A DNA stretch of 50,886 nucleotides from Bacteroidaceae bacterium (GTDB lineage Bacteria; Bacteroidota; Bacteroidia; Bacteroidales; Bacteroidaceae): contig JAFVCB010000001.1 in NCBI GenBank assembly GCA_017479555.1, positions 1 through 50,886 on the forward strand. The letters run 5' to 3'. Positions 8,031-15,985 of this stretch are shown here, piece by piece. The stretch's first letter is position 1, and each line of letters starts with the position of its first letter. The notes below the pieces were generated by a model. The model was not told where the DNA came from. It saw only the letters and a list, made by a program, of their open reading frames with translations, and made no database searches. The position numbers were made by a program, and so were the translations under genes.

Positions 8031-9048
8031 TACGAGTTCACGTCATTTTCCTCAGCATCTATGTTAAGGCTGATGGGGAGTTCCGCGTAATTTGCAGGTT
8101 CTGCGCACTTCTTGAGTAAGTACCAGCCTTCTGTGTTGTCGGTCTGGGAGTCTTTGAAGCCAGGCTTTATGTAGACACCTTTGCTGCCGAGGCGTGTGTA
8201 CTGCACGTTGTAGCCGTCGGGGTTGATTATGTTTTTGAGGATAAAATAGCCGTCACTCCAAGTGTCAGCGCGGAGAGATGGTCTGCCGAGGTTGATGGCT
8301 ACCCATTTGCCAGCGTATGAGCCAATGAGGGGATAGGAATTCGACGTGTTGGGTACATTGCCAATGTGGAAGAGGGCGCGCACCGAATTTGATTCATTGC
8401 TCATGTCAATGCGGATGGGCTGGTCGATGTACTCGGCCAACTCAGCAATCGATGACAACTGGGAATTGCTACGAATGGCATTCAACGCATAGTAGCCCAG
8501 TTCAGGAGACGCCTCCCACTGTCCTTCAAACATCCTGACTACGTCTTGAACGCTGGTGGCTGGTATGCCCGTGTCGTCCCATAAAGGCCATGTAGAGCGT
8601 GTTAACGTTATCTCAATAGGATAGCCATCATCAGGATCTGTGTATTTGATAACCAATTTGTCCTTGTTGATAAAGAGATAGTCGGCTATGATTGTCCGTT
8701 CTTCTTCATTATCATAAAGCGAAAGTTTGCCAGAATAAGCATTGTCTTTGCTACTACTTGATACAATGCTCCATGTTAATAAGTTGTAATATTTTTCCAA
8801 GCCATCTCTTGCTTCTTCGTCTACCTCACAACCATCAAAAGAACCATCGGGATTGAAACGCATCCATTGTTCGCCTTCATAATCTGTGTACCACACGCCA
8901 GGGAGGAGAAAGTTTTTACGTATGAGAGCGTGTAGACCGCATCGGTAGGCGCATTGTCATCGTTGTCAGAGTCGCCGCACGACGTGAGGGTAAAGGGTAG
9001 CACGATTGCTAAAAGCGCAAAGGCAGTGCTGAAAAGAAACTTTTTCAT
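8030..9048 (-). pseudogene. Surface lipoprotein gene broken by a one-base deletion
   Basis: Two overlapping minus-strand frames form one gene. The first (from 9048) carries a lipoprotein signal peptide ending LTSC (Cys24), an acidic GDSDNDD stretch and VYTLSYVK, then runs into nonsense. The second continues as FLLPGVWYTDYEGEQWMRF and encodes about 300 more residues of a beta-rich, lipocalin-like protein, ending at 8030. The span is 1019 bases, one short of a multiple of three. Adding one base to the A5 run at 8913-8917 (T5 on the plus strand) joins the frames as a 339-residue protein. It could be a true pseudogene, a phase-variable gene or a sequencing error; the rest of the frame is intact, so any break is recent. 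Confidence 0.8.
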
Positions 9049-9247
9049 AAAGATGATGTTTTAGTGAATAAATGTAATAATTATTGTGTAGTTTGCAAGT
9101 GTGGAACGAGCAATCGTAATCAGCGTTTCCCAATGGTCAGCGCTTTTTTTAGATGAAAGCCAGTCGCTCAATCTATGTCTGCGAGCCAAGCGGGTGAACT
9201 TGTCGTTTATGATGGAGAATTGATGTAAAAAACACAAATAGTCGTGG

Positions 9248-9255
9248 CAAAGATA
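9248..9255 (-). promoter_or_regulatory. -7 box facing the broken lipoprotein gene
   Basis: CAAAGATA reads TATCTTTG on the minus strand, matching TAnnTTTG. The leader to the start at 9048 would be about 190 bases. It is close to the divergent pyrB box at 9277. No -33 TTG at normal spacing. Confidence 0.35.
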
Positions 9256-9276
9256 AGTTAAGTTAATCAATTTTTA

Positions 9277-9284
9277 TATTTTTG
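9277..9284 (+). promoter_or_regulatory. -7 promoter box for pyrBI
   Basis: TATTTTTG matches TAnnTTTG. It overlaps the alternative TTG start at 9282, so translation must begin downstream, at the ATG at 9303, with a leader of only about 10-15 bases. Confidence 0.55.
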
Positions 9285-9302
9285 CCCTTAAGTTTTTATG
9301 TT

Positions 9303-10220
9303 ATGCACGCAAGAAAGAGTTTTGTTTCTATCGCAGGATTGTCGCGTAAGGACATCCTCCATTTGATTACCATGGCAGCTGAGGCCGAGCGCGAGCCCAA
9401 CCGTAAGATACTCGACGGGCGCATCGTGGCCACCCTCTTTTTTGAACCCAGCACGCGTACACGCCTATCCTTTGAGACCGCGGCCAATCGTTTGGGAGCT
9501 AAAGTGATAGGTTTTAGCGACCCCAAGGTGACCAGCTCTACCAAGGGCGAAACGCTCAACGACACTATCCGCATGGTGAGCAACTATGCCGATGTCATCG
9601 TCATGCGTCACTATCTTGAGGGAGCTGCGCTCTATGCCAGTGAGATAGCCGACAAACCCGTTATCAATGCTGGCGACGGGGCACACCAACACCCTACACA
9701 AACGATGCTCGACCTCTACAGTATCTACAAAACCCAAGGTACGCTCGACGACCTTGATATCTGTTTGGTAGGCGACTTGAAGTACGGGCGCACGGTTCAT
9801 TCGCTCATACAGGCTCTGCGTCATTTCTCACCACGCTTCCACTTCGTAGCTCCGCGCGAGTTAGCTATGCCCGAGGTGTATAAACAGCAACTCACCGAGT
9901 GGGGCATACCTTTTGAGGAGCATACCGAACTGGATGCCCAAGCCATAGGGTCGGCAGATATATTATATATGACACGCGTGCAGCGCGAGCGTTTCCAAGA
10001 CTTGGCCGAGTACGAGAAAGTGAAGAACCTCTATGTATTGCGCGCCTCCATGCTCAGCGCAGCGCGTAACAATATGAAGATACTCCATCCCCTGCCACGT
10101 GTCAACGAGATAGCCTACGACGTGGACGATACACCTTTTGCCTACTACTTCAAGCAAGCAGAGAACGGACTCTATATGCGCGAAGCCATCATTTGCGACG
10201 TGTTAGGCATCAAATTATAG
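9303..10220 (+). CDS. pyrB: Aspartate carbamoyltransferase catalytic subunit
   Basis: A 305-residue enzyme that joins carbamoyl phosphate and aspartate to give carbamoyl-aspartate, the first committed step of pyrimidine synthesis. The carbamoyl-phosphate motif [12 protein letters not shown] is near residues 44-55. [15 protein letters not shown] lies in the domain interface and HPLPRV near residue 260 completes the active site. The length is normal for the catalytic chain of the PyrB-PyrI holoenzyme. The ATG at 9303 is used because the only longer start (TTG at 9282) lies inside the promoter box. pyrI follows after 10 bases, so the two form an operon and probably an allosteric complex. Confidence 0.95.
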   Translation: MHARKSFVSIAGLSRKDILHLITMAAEAEREPNRKILDGRIVATLFFEPSTRTRLSFETAANRLGAKVIGFSDPKVTSSTKGETLNDTIRMVSNYADVIVMRHYLEGAALYASEIADKPVINAGDGAHQHPTQTMLDLYSIYKTQGTLDDLDICLVGDLKYGRTVHSLIQALRHFSPRFHFVAPRELAMPEVYKQQLTEWGIPFEEHTELDAQAIGSADILYMTRVQRERFQDLAEYEKVKNLYVLRASMLSAARNNMKILHPLPRVNEIAYDVDDTPFAYYFKQAENGLYMREAIICDVLGIKL

Positions 10221-10230
10221 CTCACTATCC

Positions 10231-10692
10231 ATGACCAAAACTTCCAATCAAGAACTCCTTGTGGCCGCCATCAAAGACGGCACAGTGATTGACCATATTC
10301 CTTCAAGCCGCATCTTCGAGGTTGTGGGGCTTCTCGGGCTACAGGGCTTAGGCTCTGCTGTCGTAGTGGGTTGCAACTTAGAGAGCGGTCAGATGGGCAA
10401 AAAGAGTATCATCAAAGTAGCTGACAAATTTTTCTCTCCTGAGGAAGTTGACCGCCTCAGTGTTGTTGCCCCAGGCGCGACCTTGAGCATCATTCGTGAC
10501 TACAACGTGGTGGAGAAACACCAAGTGAAGCTACCCGCCGTGCTGCGTGGCATCGTGCGCTGCGACAACCCCGTTTGTGTCACCAACAACGAGCCCATGC
10601 CCAGCCGCTTCCACGTCGTGTCGCCATCGAAAGTCCGTTGTCACTATTGCGAACACGAGCAGGAACTCTCCAAGGTACAGATTCAAGGCTAA
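10231..10692 (+). CDS. pyrI: Aspartate carbamoyltransferase regulatory subunit
   Basis: A 153-residue regulatory chain that binds nucleotide effectors (CTP/ATP in E. coli) and docks on PyrB. The N-terminal allosteric domain covers about residues 8-100. The C-terminal zinc domain has the four ligands in CDNPVC and CHYCEHE, at about residues 110-143. It lies 10 bases after pyrB. Presence of PyrI predicts a dodecameric, feedback-controlled enzyme, in contrast to the unregulated PyrB trimers of many bacteria. Confidence 0.95.
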   Translation: MTKTSNQELLVAAIKDGTVIDHIPSSRIFEVVGLLGLQGLGSAVVVGCNLESGQMGKKSIIKVADKFFSPEEVDRLSVVAPGATLSIIRDYNVVEKHQVKLPAVLRGIVRCDNPVCVTNNEPMPSRFHVVSPSKVRCHYCEHEQELSKVQIQG

Positions 10693-10781
10693 CTGCATCA
10701 GCTGTTCTTCTGCCAGCGTCCGCCGTGCAGTTCTCTCCTTTTCTCCCAAAATAGATTCTTATATTCAATGTTCATACCAAC

Positions 10782-12059
10782 ATGAAAGACACCCAAATTT
10801 TCTCCCTCATTGAAGCCGAACACCAACGTCAGCTTCGTGGCATCGAACTCATCGCGAGCGAAAACTTTGTGAGTGATGAGGTGATGCAAGCCATGGGTTC
10901 ATGGCTCACCAATAAATATGCCGAAGGTTATCCTGGCCATCGCTACTATGGAGGTTGTCAGATTGTCGACCAGACCGAGACGATAGCCATCGAACGTGTG
11001 AAGCAACTCTTCGGCGCGGAGTATGCCAACGTGCAGCCTCATAGTGGTGCACAAGCCAATGCTGCTGTATTCTTGGCCTGCCTGCAACCTGGTGATACCT
11101 TTATGGGACTCAATCTCGACCACGGCGGTCACCTCAGCCATGGTTCAGCCGTCAACACCAGTGGTATACTCTATCGTCCTGTGGGCTACAATCTCAATCA
11201 AGAGACAGGTCGCGTAGACTACGACGAAATGGAGCGCTTGGCTCACGAACATAAGCCTAAGCTCATCATAGGTGGCGGTTCAGCTTACAGCCGTGAATGG
11301 GACTATGCCCGTATGCGTCAAATAGCCGATGCTGTGGGAGCGATCTTTATGGTAGACATGGCACACCCTGCAGGCCTCATCGCTGCAGGCTTGCTCGACA
11401 ACCCCGTGAAGTATGCGCACATCGTGACTTCAACCACCCACAAGACCCTGCGCGGCCCACGCGGTGGTATCATCCTCATGGGCAAGGACTTCGACAATCC
11501 TTGGGGGAAAACCACCAAGAAAGGTGTGGTGCGCAAGATGTCAAGCCTTCTCGACAGTGCAGTCTTCCCCGGACAGCAGGGTGGCCCGCTCGAACACGTT
11601 ATCGCTGCTAAGGCCGTTGCATTCGGAGAGGCTTTGCGCCCTGAATGGAAAGACTATGCCTTGCAGGTGAAGAAGAATGCCGCCCGTTTGGCAGAGCAAC
11701 TCACCGCACGCGGTTTCGCCATCGTCAGCGGAGGTACAGACAACCACTCTATGCTCGTAGACCTTCGTCCCAAGTATCCTGAGCTTACGGGAAAGGTGGC
11801 CGAAAACGCACTCGTCGCTGCAGACATTACGGTCAATAAGAATATGGTTCCCTTCGATACGCGTTCAGCATTCCAGACCAGTGGTATACGTTTGGGCACA
11901 CCTGCGATTACTACCCGAGGAGCTAAGGAAGACCTCATGGACAAGATTGCTGAACTCATCGAGCGCGTACTCGATGCTCCCGAAGACGAGAAAGTCATCG
12001 CAGCTGTTCGCGCTGAAGTGGGCGAGACCATGAAGCAATATCCCCTCTTCGCATGGTAG
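10782..12059 (+). CDS. glyA: Serine hydroxymethyltransferase
   Basis: A 425-residue PLP enzyme converting serine and tetrahydrofolate to glycine and 5,10-methylene-tetrahydrofolate, the main one-carbon source for purines and thymidylate. The start [17 protein letters not shown] and early motif [11 protein letters not shown] are typical. The PLP lysine is in [14 protein letters not shown] near residues 221-234. Length and C-terminus are complete. It lies 89 bases after pyrI and is followed by a strong terminator, so it ends this transcription unit. Confidence 0.96.
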   Translation: MKDTQIFSLIEAEHQRQLRGIELIASENFVSDEVMQAMGSWLTNKYAEGYPGHRYYGGCQIVDQTETIAIERVKQLFGAEYANVQPHSGAQANAAVFLACLQPGDTFMGLNLDHGGHLSHGSAVNTSGILYRPVGYNLNQETGRVDYDEMERLAHEHKPKLIIGGGSAYSREWDYARMRQIADAVGAIFMVDMAHPAGLIAAGLLDNPVKYAHIVTSTTHKTLRGPRGGIILMGKDFDNPWGKTTKKGVVRKMSSLLDSAVFPGQQGGPLEHVIAAKAVAFGEALRPEWKDYALQVKKNAARLAEQLTARGFAIVSGGTDNHSMLVDLRPKYPELTGKVAENALVAADITVNKNMVPFDTRSAFQTSGIRLGTPAITTRGAKEDLMDKIAELIERVLDAPEDEKVIAAVRAEVGETMKQYPLFAW

Positions 12060-12383
12060 CATAGGGTAGGGGGAATACGACTTCGTCCCTACGACAATAT
12101 ACAACTAACATCCTCAAAGCGTCCTTCTGCACCCATAAGCAGAAGGACGCTTTCGTATTATTCCGAATTGGTCATAAGGCCGATAGAGGGCTGATGTATT
12201 CATCTTTTCTTTTAAGCTGCACTCCCATAAATCCTAATGTTCGATTGGGGAGAAAGGTGAAGTGCGCATTCGACCGCACCAAAACTGTAGGCGGCGTGCG
12301 AAATCTGGGAATAAGCGAAAGGAATTCCAAAAAATATCCTAATTTCGCGACGCTAAATCCACATACCTCCATCTTTCTCTGCT
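12060..12383. other. Intergenic gap after glyA
   Basis: Apart from the terminator at 12116-12153, I see no gene here. TAATTTCG near 12343 is a one-mismatch -7 box that could serve the small DUF4250 gene. Confidence 0.5.
12116..12153 (+). terminator. Strong terminator after glyA
   Basis: AAAGCGTCCTTCTGC (12116-12130) is the exact reverse complement of GCAGAAGGACGCTTT (12139-12153), a 15 bp stem with an 8-base loop, followed by CGTATTATT. Confidence 0.85.
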
Positions 12384-12563
12384 ATGCAATCTCTTCCGCA
12401 AGATCCAGCTATGCTACTGAGTATGCTCAACATGAAGCTACGCGATAGCGATGACACGCTCGAAGATATTTGTGCCACGATGAATATTTCTCGCACAGAA
12501 GTAGAACAACGACTCTCCGAGGCGGGCTTTACCTACGATGAGCCGAACCGCCGTTTCTGGTGA
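12384..12563 (+). CDS. Small DUF4250 family protein
   Basis: A 59-residue protein of the DUF4250 type, beginning MQSLPQDPAMLLSMLNMKLR and ending EPNRRFW. The family pattern is a short lead, LLSxxNxKLRD, then a helix-turn-helix-like stretch (LEDICATMNISRTEVEQRL) and a final aromatic strand. The function is unknown; the helical part resembles a winged-helix or HTH core and could bind DNA, RNA or protein. The VanZ-like gene starts 30 bases downstream, so the two are probably co-transcribed. Confidence 0.8.
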   Translation: MQSLPQDPAMLLSMLNMKLRDSDDTLEDICATMNISRTEVEQRLSEAGFTYDEPNRRFW

Positions 12564-12593
12564 TACGCTTCGCGCACAACCGATGTTGGAACC

Positions 12594-13013
12594 ATGATGC
12601 ACAAACTCTTGTACTTTCTGAAGCACTATCCCTTCTCGCTCCTGCTCACGCTCTTCATCGCATGGGGCAGCTTGGCACCATTGCCAGCACAGACCTTGCC
12701 CCCGTTTCGATGGTCGGACAAATTGGTACATCTACTGATGTATTTCACGCTTTGTGGTGTCATTCACATAGAGTATTATCGTGCTCACCGCTCGTCATCT
12801 TCGCGCACTGCCTCCACTTCGCGCCTATGGTTGTGGGCTTTAATAGCTCCTGCCGCGTTGGGCGGACTGTTAGAGTTGGCACAAGAATATCTCACCACCA
12901 ACCGTACGGGCGACTGGTTCGACTTTGCGGCTAATACACTTGGTTGCTTGTTGGCCGCTTTAGTCGCTTGGTGCTGGCTTCATCGCCGTACGCAAAGTAC
13001 CCATACACCATAG
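12594..13013 (+). CDS. VanZ-like family membrane protein
   Basis: A 139-residue inner-membrane protein with about four hydrophobic segments (near residues 10-28, 43-57, 77-96, 108-124). The VanZ-like family pattern is visible: WSDKLVHLLMYFTL in the second segment, a conserved acidic position in LLELAQEYL, and TGDWFDFAANTLGCLLAAL. VanZ gives low teicoplanin resistance in enterococci, but most relatives have no assigned role. Two adjacent ATG codons at 12594 and 12597 are equally plausible starts. It follows the DUF4250 gene. Confidence 0.85.
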   Translation: MMHKLLYFLKHYPFSLLLTLFIAWGSLAPLPAQTLPPFRWSDKLVHLLMYFTLCGVIHIEYYRAHRSSSSRTASTSRLWLWALIAPAALGGLLELAQEYLTTNRTGDWFDFAANTLGCLLAALVAWCWLHRRTQSTHTP

Positions 13014-13067
13014 TTCTTCGAGCTATTTTGATACTTAAATCTCCATATACTTTTTGTTTCTTTTCGC

Positions 13068-13829
13068 ATGCCAAACAATCCAGCTCTCTTCATACACGTC
13101 ACAGCTGACGACCTCACACTTGCACGTCGCTTCGACAGCGAACTGCAGACCCACCGCCAACCTTTCAACCGCCGTGTGTCGTTTACGCTCAATTTGCGCG
13201 AAGCCTTGGCGGCAGCTCCTGCATCGTTAGTGGCTGATGTACCACAAGCCGAGGTCTATGTGGCTACCCCCGTCAGTGTAGTGCCTCTTTCCGAGTTCGC
13301 TGAGACTGATGCCGAGGCTATTCATCGGGCAACGTTTCGCAGCGAAGAGCGCAGCCGACTCATGACCGATGTGTTGCCTGCCGCGCAAATCGTATTGGTG
13401 TACGAAGTGGCTGAGAACATCGTGCGAGCCATCGAAGAGGCTTTTCCCAAGACGAACTACCATAATGCGCTTTCGCCCATCGTGCCGCGTACTCCTCTCA
13501 GTGCCTCTGCTCAAGCCGTTGTTCGTGTTTATGTACACGAGAACACCACAGATGCCCTTGTCTATCAGGGTAGTAAATTCATTGCGCTGAATAGTTTCCA
13601 GACACGCCATGCCGATGATGCCTCTTTCTTTGTACTCGGCATGACGCAGGCCTTAGGCTATGAGGCTTCTGACATACAGGCCGTGGTGGTAGGCGACGAA
13701 CGTCGCCGTATAGCTACCGAGCGTTCGCTCTCTCAGTTTGTGGCTACACAGACAGAAGAACTATCCCCGCACTTCGCGTCTATTCCCTATAGTCTTGCAG
13801 TAGCCATGATGTTTCAACCCACACGATAA
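13068..13829 (+). CDS. DUF3822 family protein
   Basis: A 253-residue protein of the DUF3822 family, found almost only in Bacteroidota and habitually placed just before rsmD, as here (9 bases apart). The fold resembles an actin/ASKHA-like ATPase repeat (YVATPVSVVPLSEF early on; VRVYVHENTTDALVYQGSKF late), suggesting a degenerate sugar-kinase-like module, but this is inference. No signal peptide or membrane segment. The constant link with rsmD hints at a role in translation or ribosome assembly. Confidence 0.8.
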   Translation: MPNNPALFIHVTADDLTLARRFDSELQTHRQPFNRRVSFTLNLREALAAAPASLVADVPQAEVYVATPVSVVPLSEFAETDAEAIHRATFRSEERSRLMTDVLPAAQIVLVYEVAENIVRAIEEAFPKTNYHNALSPIVPRTPLSASAQAVVRVYVHENTTDALVYQGSKFIALNSFQTRHADDASFFVLGMTQALGYEASDIQAVVVGDERRRIATERSLSQFVATQTEELSPHFASIPYSLAVAMMFQPTR

Positions 13830-13838
13830 GGCTCAACC

Positions 13839-14396
13839 ATGCGCATCGTTACAGGTAAATACAAAGGTCGCCACTTCGTGGTGCCTGCCTCTTTTAAGGC
13901 ACGCCCTACTACTGATTTTGCTAAGGAAAATCTGTTCAATGTGCTACGCGCTTATATCGATTTTGAGGGAACGCGCGCCCTCGACCTGTTTGCTGGAACG
14001 GGTGCTATTACGCTCGAATTGCTCTCGCGGGGCTGTGAACAAGTGGTGAGTGTGGAGAAAGACCGCCGACACTTCCGATTTATTGCCGACACCATTCGTA
14101 CGCTTCGCGACCCACACGCGCGTCCACTCTGTGGCGATGCCCTGCGCTATATTCAGCGTGCCTCGGAGGCGTTCGACCTCGTCTTTGCTGATCCTCCATA
14201 CGCCTTGCCTGAGCTTCCCGAACTCCCACAGCGCGTCATGCAAAGCACCCTCGTAGCACCCGATGGACTCTTCGTACTCGAACATGGGCGCACCAATGAT
14301 TTCTCCACCCATCCCGATTTCGTGACGCACAGAGCATACGGTAGCGTAAACTTTTCTTTCTTTCGCCATCACGGCCAACCCGATGCGAGCTTGTAG
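13839..14396 (+). CDS. rsmD: 16S rRNA (guanine966-N2)-methyltransferase
   Basis: A 185-residue SAM-dependent methyltransferase that modifies G966 of 16S rRNA in the small subunit (E. coli numbering). It opens with the family start MRIVTGKYKGRHF. The SAM motif ALDLFAGTGAITLELLSRG is at about residues 47-65, and the catalytic (D/N)PPY motif appears as FADPPY near residue 117. Length is typical. It shares a transcription unit with DUF3822. The two tRNA-Arg genes lie downstream on the other strand. Confidence 0.93.
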   Translation: MRIVTGKYKGRHFVVPASFKARPTTDFAKENLFNVLRAYIDFEGTRALDLFAGTGAITLELLSRGCEQVVSVEKDRRHFRFIADTIRTLRDPHARPLCGDALRYIQRASEAFDLVFADPPYALPELPELPQRVMQSTLVAPDGLFVLEHGRTNDFSTHPDFVTHRAYGSVNFSFFRHHGQPDASL

Positions 14397-14447
14397 CAAT
14401 CGCACTATGGGATGGGGCAATGTGTATACACGTAGCACAGCGAGCCT

Positions 14448-14485
14448 AAAAAAAGCGCACTAACCTCGTAGGAGATTGGTGCGCT
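14448..14485 (-). terminator. Terminator of the tRNA-Arg unit
   Basis: On the minus strand AGCGCACCAA-type and TTAGTGCGCT-type arms (14476-14485 and 14454-14463) form a 10 bp stem with one wobble, followed by seven T (plus-strand A at 14448-14454). A classical intrinsic terminator 8 bases after the second tRNA. Confidence 0.85.
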
Positions 14486-14492
14486 AATAGCG

Positions 14493-14566
14493 TGACTCGT
14501 ATAGGATTCAAACCTATAACCTTCTGATCCGTAGTCAGATGCTCTATTCAGTTGAGCTAACGAGCC
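14493..14566 (-). tRNA. tRNA-Arg (anticodon ACG), distal copy
   Basis: 74 bases including the discriminator A. Acceptor GGCTCGT pairs with ACGAGTC (one G-T). The anticodon stem-loop is TCTGA-CTACGGA-TCAGA with anticodon ACG. The T arm is present (loop GGTTTGAATCC). CCA is not encoded. The first 73 bases are identical to the copy at 14595-14668. Confidence 0.95.
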
Positions 14567-14594
14567 TTCGTGAAATGACTGCTAACAAGGAGTG

Positions 14595-14668
14595 TGACTC
14601 GTATAGGATTCAAACCTATAACCTTCTGATCCGTAGTCAGATGCTCTATTCAGTTGAGCTAACGAGCC
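14595..14668 (-). tRNA. tRNA-Arg (anticodon ACG), proximal copy
   Basis: The same sequence as its neighbour, separated by a 28-base spacer. The A at the wobble position would need TadA deamination to inosine to read CGU, CGC and CGA. It is first in the unit, 22 bases from the -7 box at 14691. Confidence 0.95.
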
Positions 14669-14690
14669 AGTATGCTTGTTAATGCGAGTG

Positions 14691-14720
14691 CAAAAGTACG
14701 TAAAAGCGGCAAACTAACAA
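14691..14720 (-). promoter_or_regulatory. Promoter of the twin tRNA-Arg genes
   Basis: On the minus strand TTG (plus CAA at 14718-14720) lies 19 bases before TACTTTTG (plus 14691-14698). This is a full Bacteroidota -33/-7 pair ahead of the proximal tRNA. Confidence 0.8.
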
Positions 14721-14774
14721 GTTTTTTGCGTAAAAAATGTGCGTTTCACACTGTTCGATGTCGCTTTTTGATGT

Positions 14775-15344
14775 TTAGAGATAGGATTTTCTCTGTTTGA
14801 TGTCGTGCCAAACGTCTTCCGCCAGCATTTCTGAAACATCCTCACCTTGCTTGATGCGTTGCCGAATGGTGGTGCTGCTTTGTGGGAAGAGGGGAGCAGG
14901 AATGAGTTGTACGCGATGGGGGAGTGTCGTGGCATCGATGTCGTATCCTTGGCGAGGATAGACAAGCAGTTCCACATTCGCAAGAATCCATTCGTAGTTC
15001 TTCCAACGATTGAAGCAGAGCCAGTTGTCAGCACCAATAGCCAGTGCAAAATGCTCCTGAGGATAGGCACCACGGAGTGCTTGGAGGGTCTGATAGGTAT
15101 ACGATGGTCGTGGGAGCGTAAACTCAAAGTCGCAGGCCTCTACTCCTTCTATATGCTCACAAGCCAATCGTGTCCATCGCAGACGTAGGGCTTCGTCGGC
15201 CAATTCGGGTGCAGCTTTGAGCGGATTGTGCGGACTCACCATCAGCCACGTCTTGTCGGCATAGCCATGAGTTACTATCCAACGTGCTAAGCCCGTGTGT
15301 CCTTTGTGTATGGGATTGAACGAACCGCCAAGCAGGGCTATCAT
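14775..15344 (-). CDS. nadD: Nicotinate-nucleotide adenylyltransferase
   Basis: A 189-residue nucleotidyltransferase that adenylates nicotinate mononucleotide to deamido-NAD in NAD synthesis. The nucleotide motif GGSFNPIHKGH is at residues 6-16 (GxFxPxHxGH) and the second motif SSTTIRQRI near residue 163 (SxTxxR). Length is normal. Its start codon overlaps the gmk stop codon by four bases (ATGA), so it is translationally coupled as the last gene of yicC-gmk-nadD. Confidence 0.94.
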   Translation of the reverse strand: MIALLGGSFNPIHKGHTGLARWIVTHGYADKTWLMVSPHNPLKAAPELADEALRLRWTRLACEHIEGVEACDFEFTLPRPSYTYQTLQALRGAYPQEHFALAIGADNWLCFNRWKNYEWILANVELLVYPRQGYDIDATTLPHRVQLIPAPLFPQSSTTIRQRIKQGEDVSEMLAEDVWHDIKQRKSYL

Positions 15345-15907
15345 GGTTTGTCGAGGAATTGCTGTATACGACGGACTACTTCCTTCTGCGCCTCGGCGAG
15401 GTTGTCGTTGACGATGCGCTGGTCGAAACGTGGGGCAAACGATAGTTCGTACTGCGCACGTTCTATGCGCGTCTGTATCACCTCGGGCGCGTCGGTGCCA
15501 CGATTGGTCAACCGCTTGCGCAGCTCGTCTATGCTGGGTGGTTGCACAAAGATGGTCAGCGCACGCTCACCGTAGATTTTCTTGACGTTTTCCGCACCTA
15601 TCACATCGAGGTCGAGAACCACGTCTTTGCCCTCAGCGAGCAGACGGTCTACTTCGCTACGTAGTGTGCCATAGTAACGACCTGGATATACTTCGCACCA
15701 CTCGATGAATTCGCCGTCTTCGATGCGACGACGTATTTCCTCTGTACTCAGAAAGTAGTATTCCACGCCGTGACGCTCCTGACCACGGGGCGGACGACTT
15801 GTAGCAGACACCGAGAACGTGAGTTGTGGCAACTGTTCCATCGCATGTGCGATGAGCGTACTCTTGCCACTGCCGCTTGGGGCACAAAAGACGATGAGTT
15901 TTGACAT
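15341..15907 (-). CDS. gmk: Guanylate kinase
   Basis: A 188-residue enzyme phosphorylating GMP to GDP. The P-loop APSGSGKST is at residues 8-16, with the GMP-binding stretch SATSRPPRGQERHGVEYYF after it. The lid region and FVQPPSIDELRKRL follow. The start at 15907 (MSKLIVFCAPSG) fits the family; the longer frame to 15985 overlaps the end of yicC and adds 26 residues of unrelated sequence. It sits between yicC and nadD, the usual Bacteroidota order. Confidence 0.95.
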   Translation of the reverse strand: MSKLIVFCAPSGSGKSTLIAHAMEQLPQLTFSVSATSRPPRGQERHGVEYYFLSTEEIRRRIEDGEFIEWCEVYPGRYYGTLRSEVDRLLAEGKDVVLDLDVIGAENVKKIYGERALTIFVQPPSIDELRKRLTNRGTDAPEVIQTRIERAQYELSFAPRFDQRIVNDNLAEAQKEVVRRIQQFLDKP

Positions 15908-15985
15908 ATATATATAATTATGGAGTGGTGGGTGATATGGGATGAAACGTGCTAACCTATACAGGAAGCGAAGGGGCGGATGCAA

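Noticed and set aside
9282-9302. TTG start giving pyrB seven extra residues
   Set aside because: The TTG lies inside the TATTTTTG promoter box, so it would precede the transcript start; ATG 9303 is used.
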